Source of the DNA: Candidatus Altimarinota bacterium
GTDB taxonomy: Bacteria; Patescibacteriota; Gracilibacteria; BD1-5; UBA2023
Length of the DNA: 64,000 nucleotides
Assembly: GCA_028714815.1 (NCBI GenBank)
Contig: JAQTLR010000001.1
Span: 289,428 to 353,427, forward strand
Direction of reading: 5' to 3'
Below the pieces are notes generated by a model. The model saw only the letters and a program-made list of their open reading frames with translations, searched no databases and was not told the DNA's origin. The translations under genes and the position numbers were made by a program. Shown here piece after piece: positions 63,855 through 64,000 of the stretch. The number at the start of each line of letters is the position of its first letter. Within the stretch, counting starts at the first letter, position 1.

Positions 63855-64000
63855 TTAATCTTCCATGTCCCCCAAATACCACTCATAGCTCCTTTTCACT
63901 CCTTCTTCCAATTCCACGCTATACCTCCACCCCAGCTCTCTTAATTTGCTCACATCCAGGAGTTTCCGTGGTGTTCCATTGGGTTTGCTCGTATCCCACA
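63855..64000 (-). CDS. fcl: GDP-L-fucose synthase, C-terminal end
   Basis: Only the last 47 residues are in the window, running off the right edge. WDTSKPNGTPRKLLDVSKL and LGWRYSVELEEGVKRSYEWYL are the highly conserved end of GDP-4-keto-6-deoxymannose epimerase/reductase (WcaG/Fcl). Stop TAA. It supplies GDP-fucose for the GT11 enzyme downstream. Read direction makes it upstream of the whole minus-strand glycan cluster. Confidence 0.88.
   Translation of the reverse strand, partial: WDTSKPNGTPRKLLDVSKLRELGWRYSVELEEGVKRSYEWYLGDMED

Overview
This window comes from a bacterium that reads UGA as glycine (translation table 25). Every gene I could close ends in TAA or TAG. In-frame TGA codons fall on glycines that protein families require: the P-loop of a ParA ATPase (KGGV-G-KTT), the SSFSWW-G-AWL motif of a GT11 fucosyltransferase, all three glycines of a methyltransferase LGAGSGAF loop, and the E-G of a GT4 NPSLQEG motif. 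This code is known from Candidatus Gracilibacteria (BD1-5/GN02) and Absconditabacteria (SR1). The moderate G+C of the core genes makes Gracilibacteria the better guess, but I cannot fix the lineage from this sequence. Standard-code gene calling breaks most of these genes into pieces; the coordinates here are for the rejoined genes.

Layout. 1-3340: end of pheT, a RhuM-Doc fusion and an FAD oxidoreductase. 3344-10371: an envelope module on the minus strand (MacB-type export operon, a small Spy/CpxP-like secreted protein, and an OmpR-type response regulator plus sensor kinase). Its upstream regions carry 11-bp direct repeats. 10411-20845: housekeeping genes (rpsF-ssb-rpsR, VirB2-like pilin, leuS, dcd, dnaJ, a SPOUT methylase, an MFS-like carrier, a polymerase-only Pol I, a VF530 protein). 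21357-23284: an AT-rich two-gene island encoding a ParA-like ATPase and a RelA/SpoT-type synthetase. 23342-35685: a UvrD helicase-nuclease, a 1,721-residue secreted M4 metalloprotease, recR, an FtsL-like gene, rsmH and rarA. 35731-46086: secreted and surface proteins (PG-binding-like protein, M23 endopeptidase, two prepilin-headed adhesins, GH26 glycosidase) with ychF among them. 46102-53363: glmS, a transglycosylase-fold protein, a CIRCE-preceded gene pair and PBP1C. 53462-64000: glycosyltransferases, galE, an AAA/DUF4143 ATPase, and a minus-strand surface-glycan cluster that starts in GDP-fucose synthase and includes a fucosyltransferase.

How it fits together. The window looks like the genome of a small host-associated cell with a large investment in its surface: pili with adhesive tails, secreted hydrolases, wall synthesis and wall cutting, envelope-stress control, and a fucosylated glycan. 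A palindromic element is inserted in frame in four different genes (leuS, the UvrD gene twice, PBP1C twice, a GT4). I see no tRNA, rRNA or CRISPR array.
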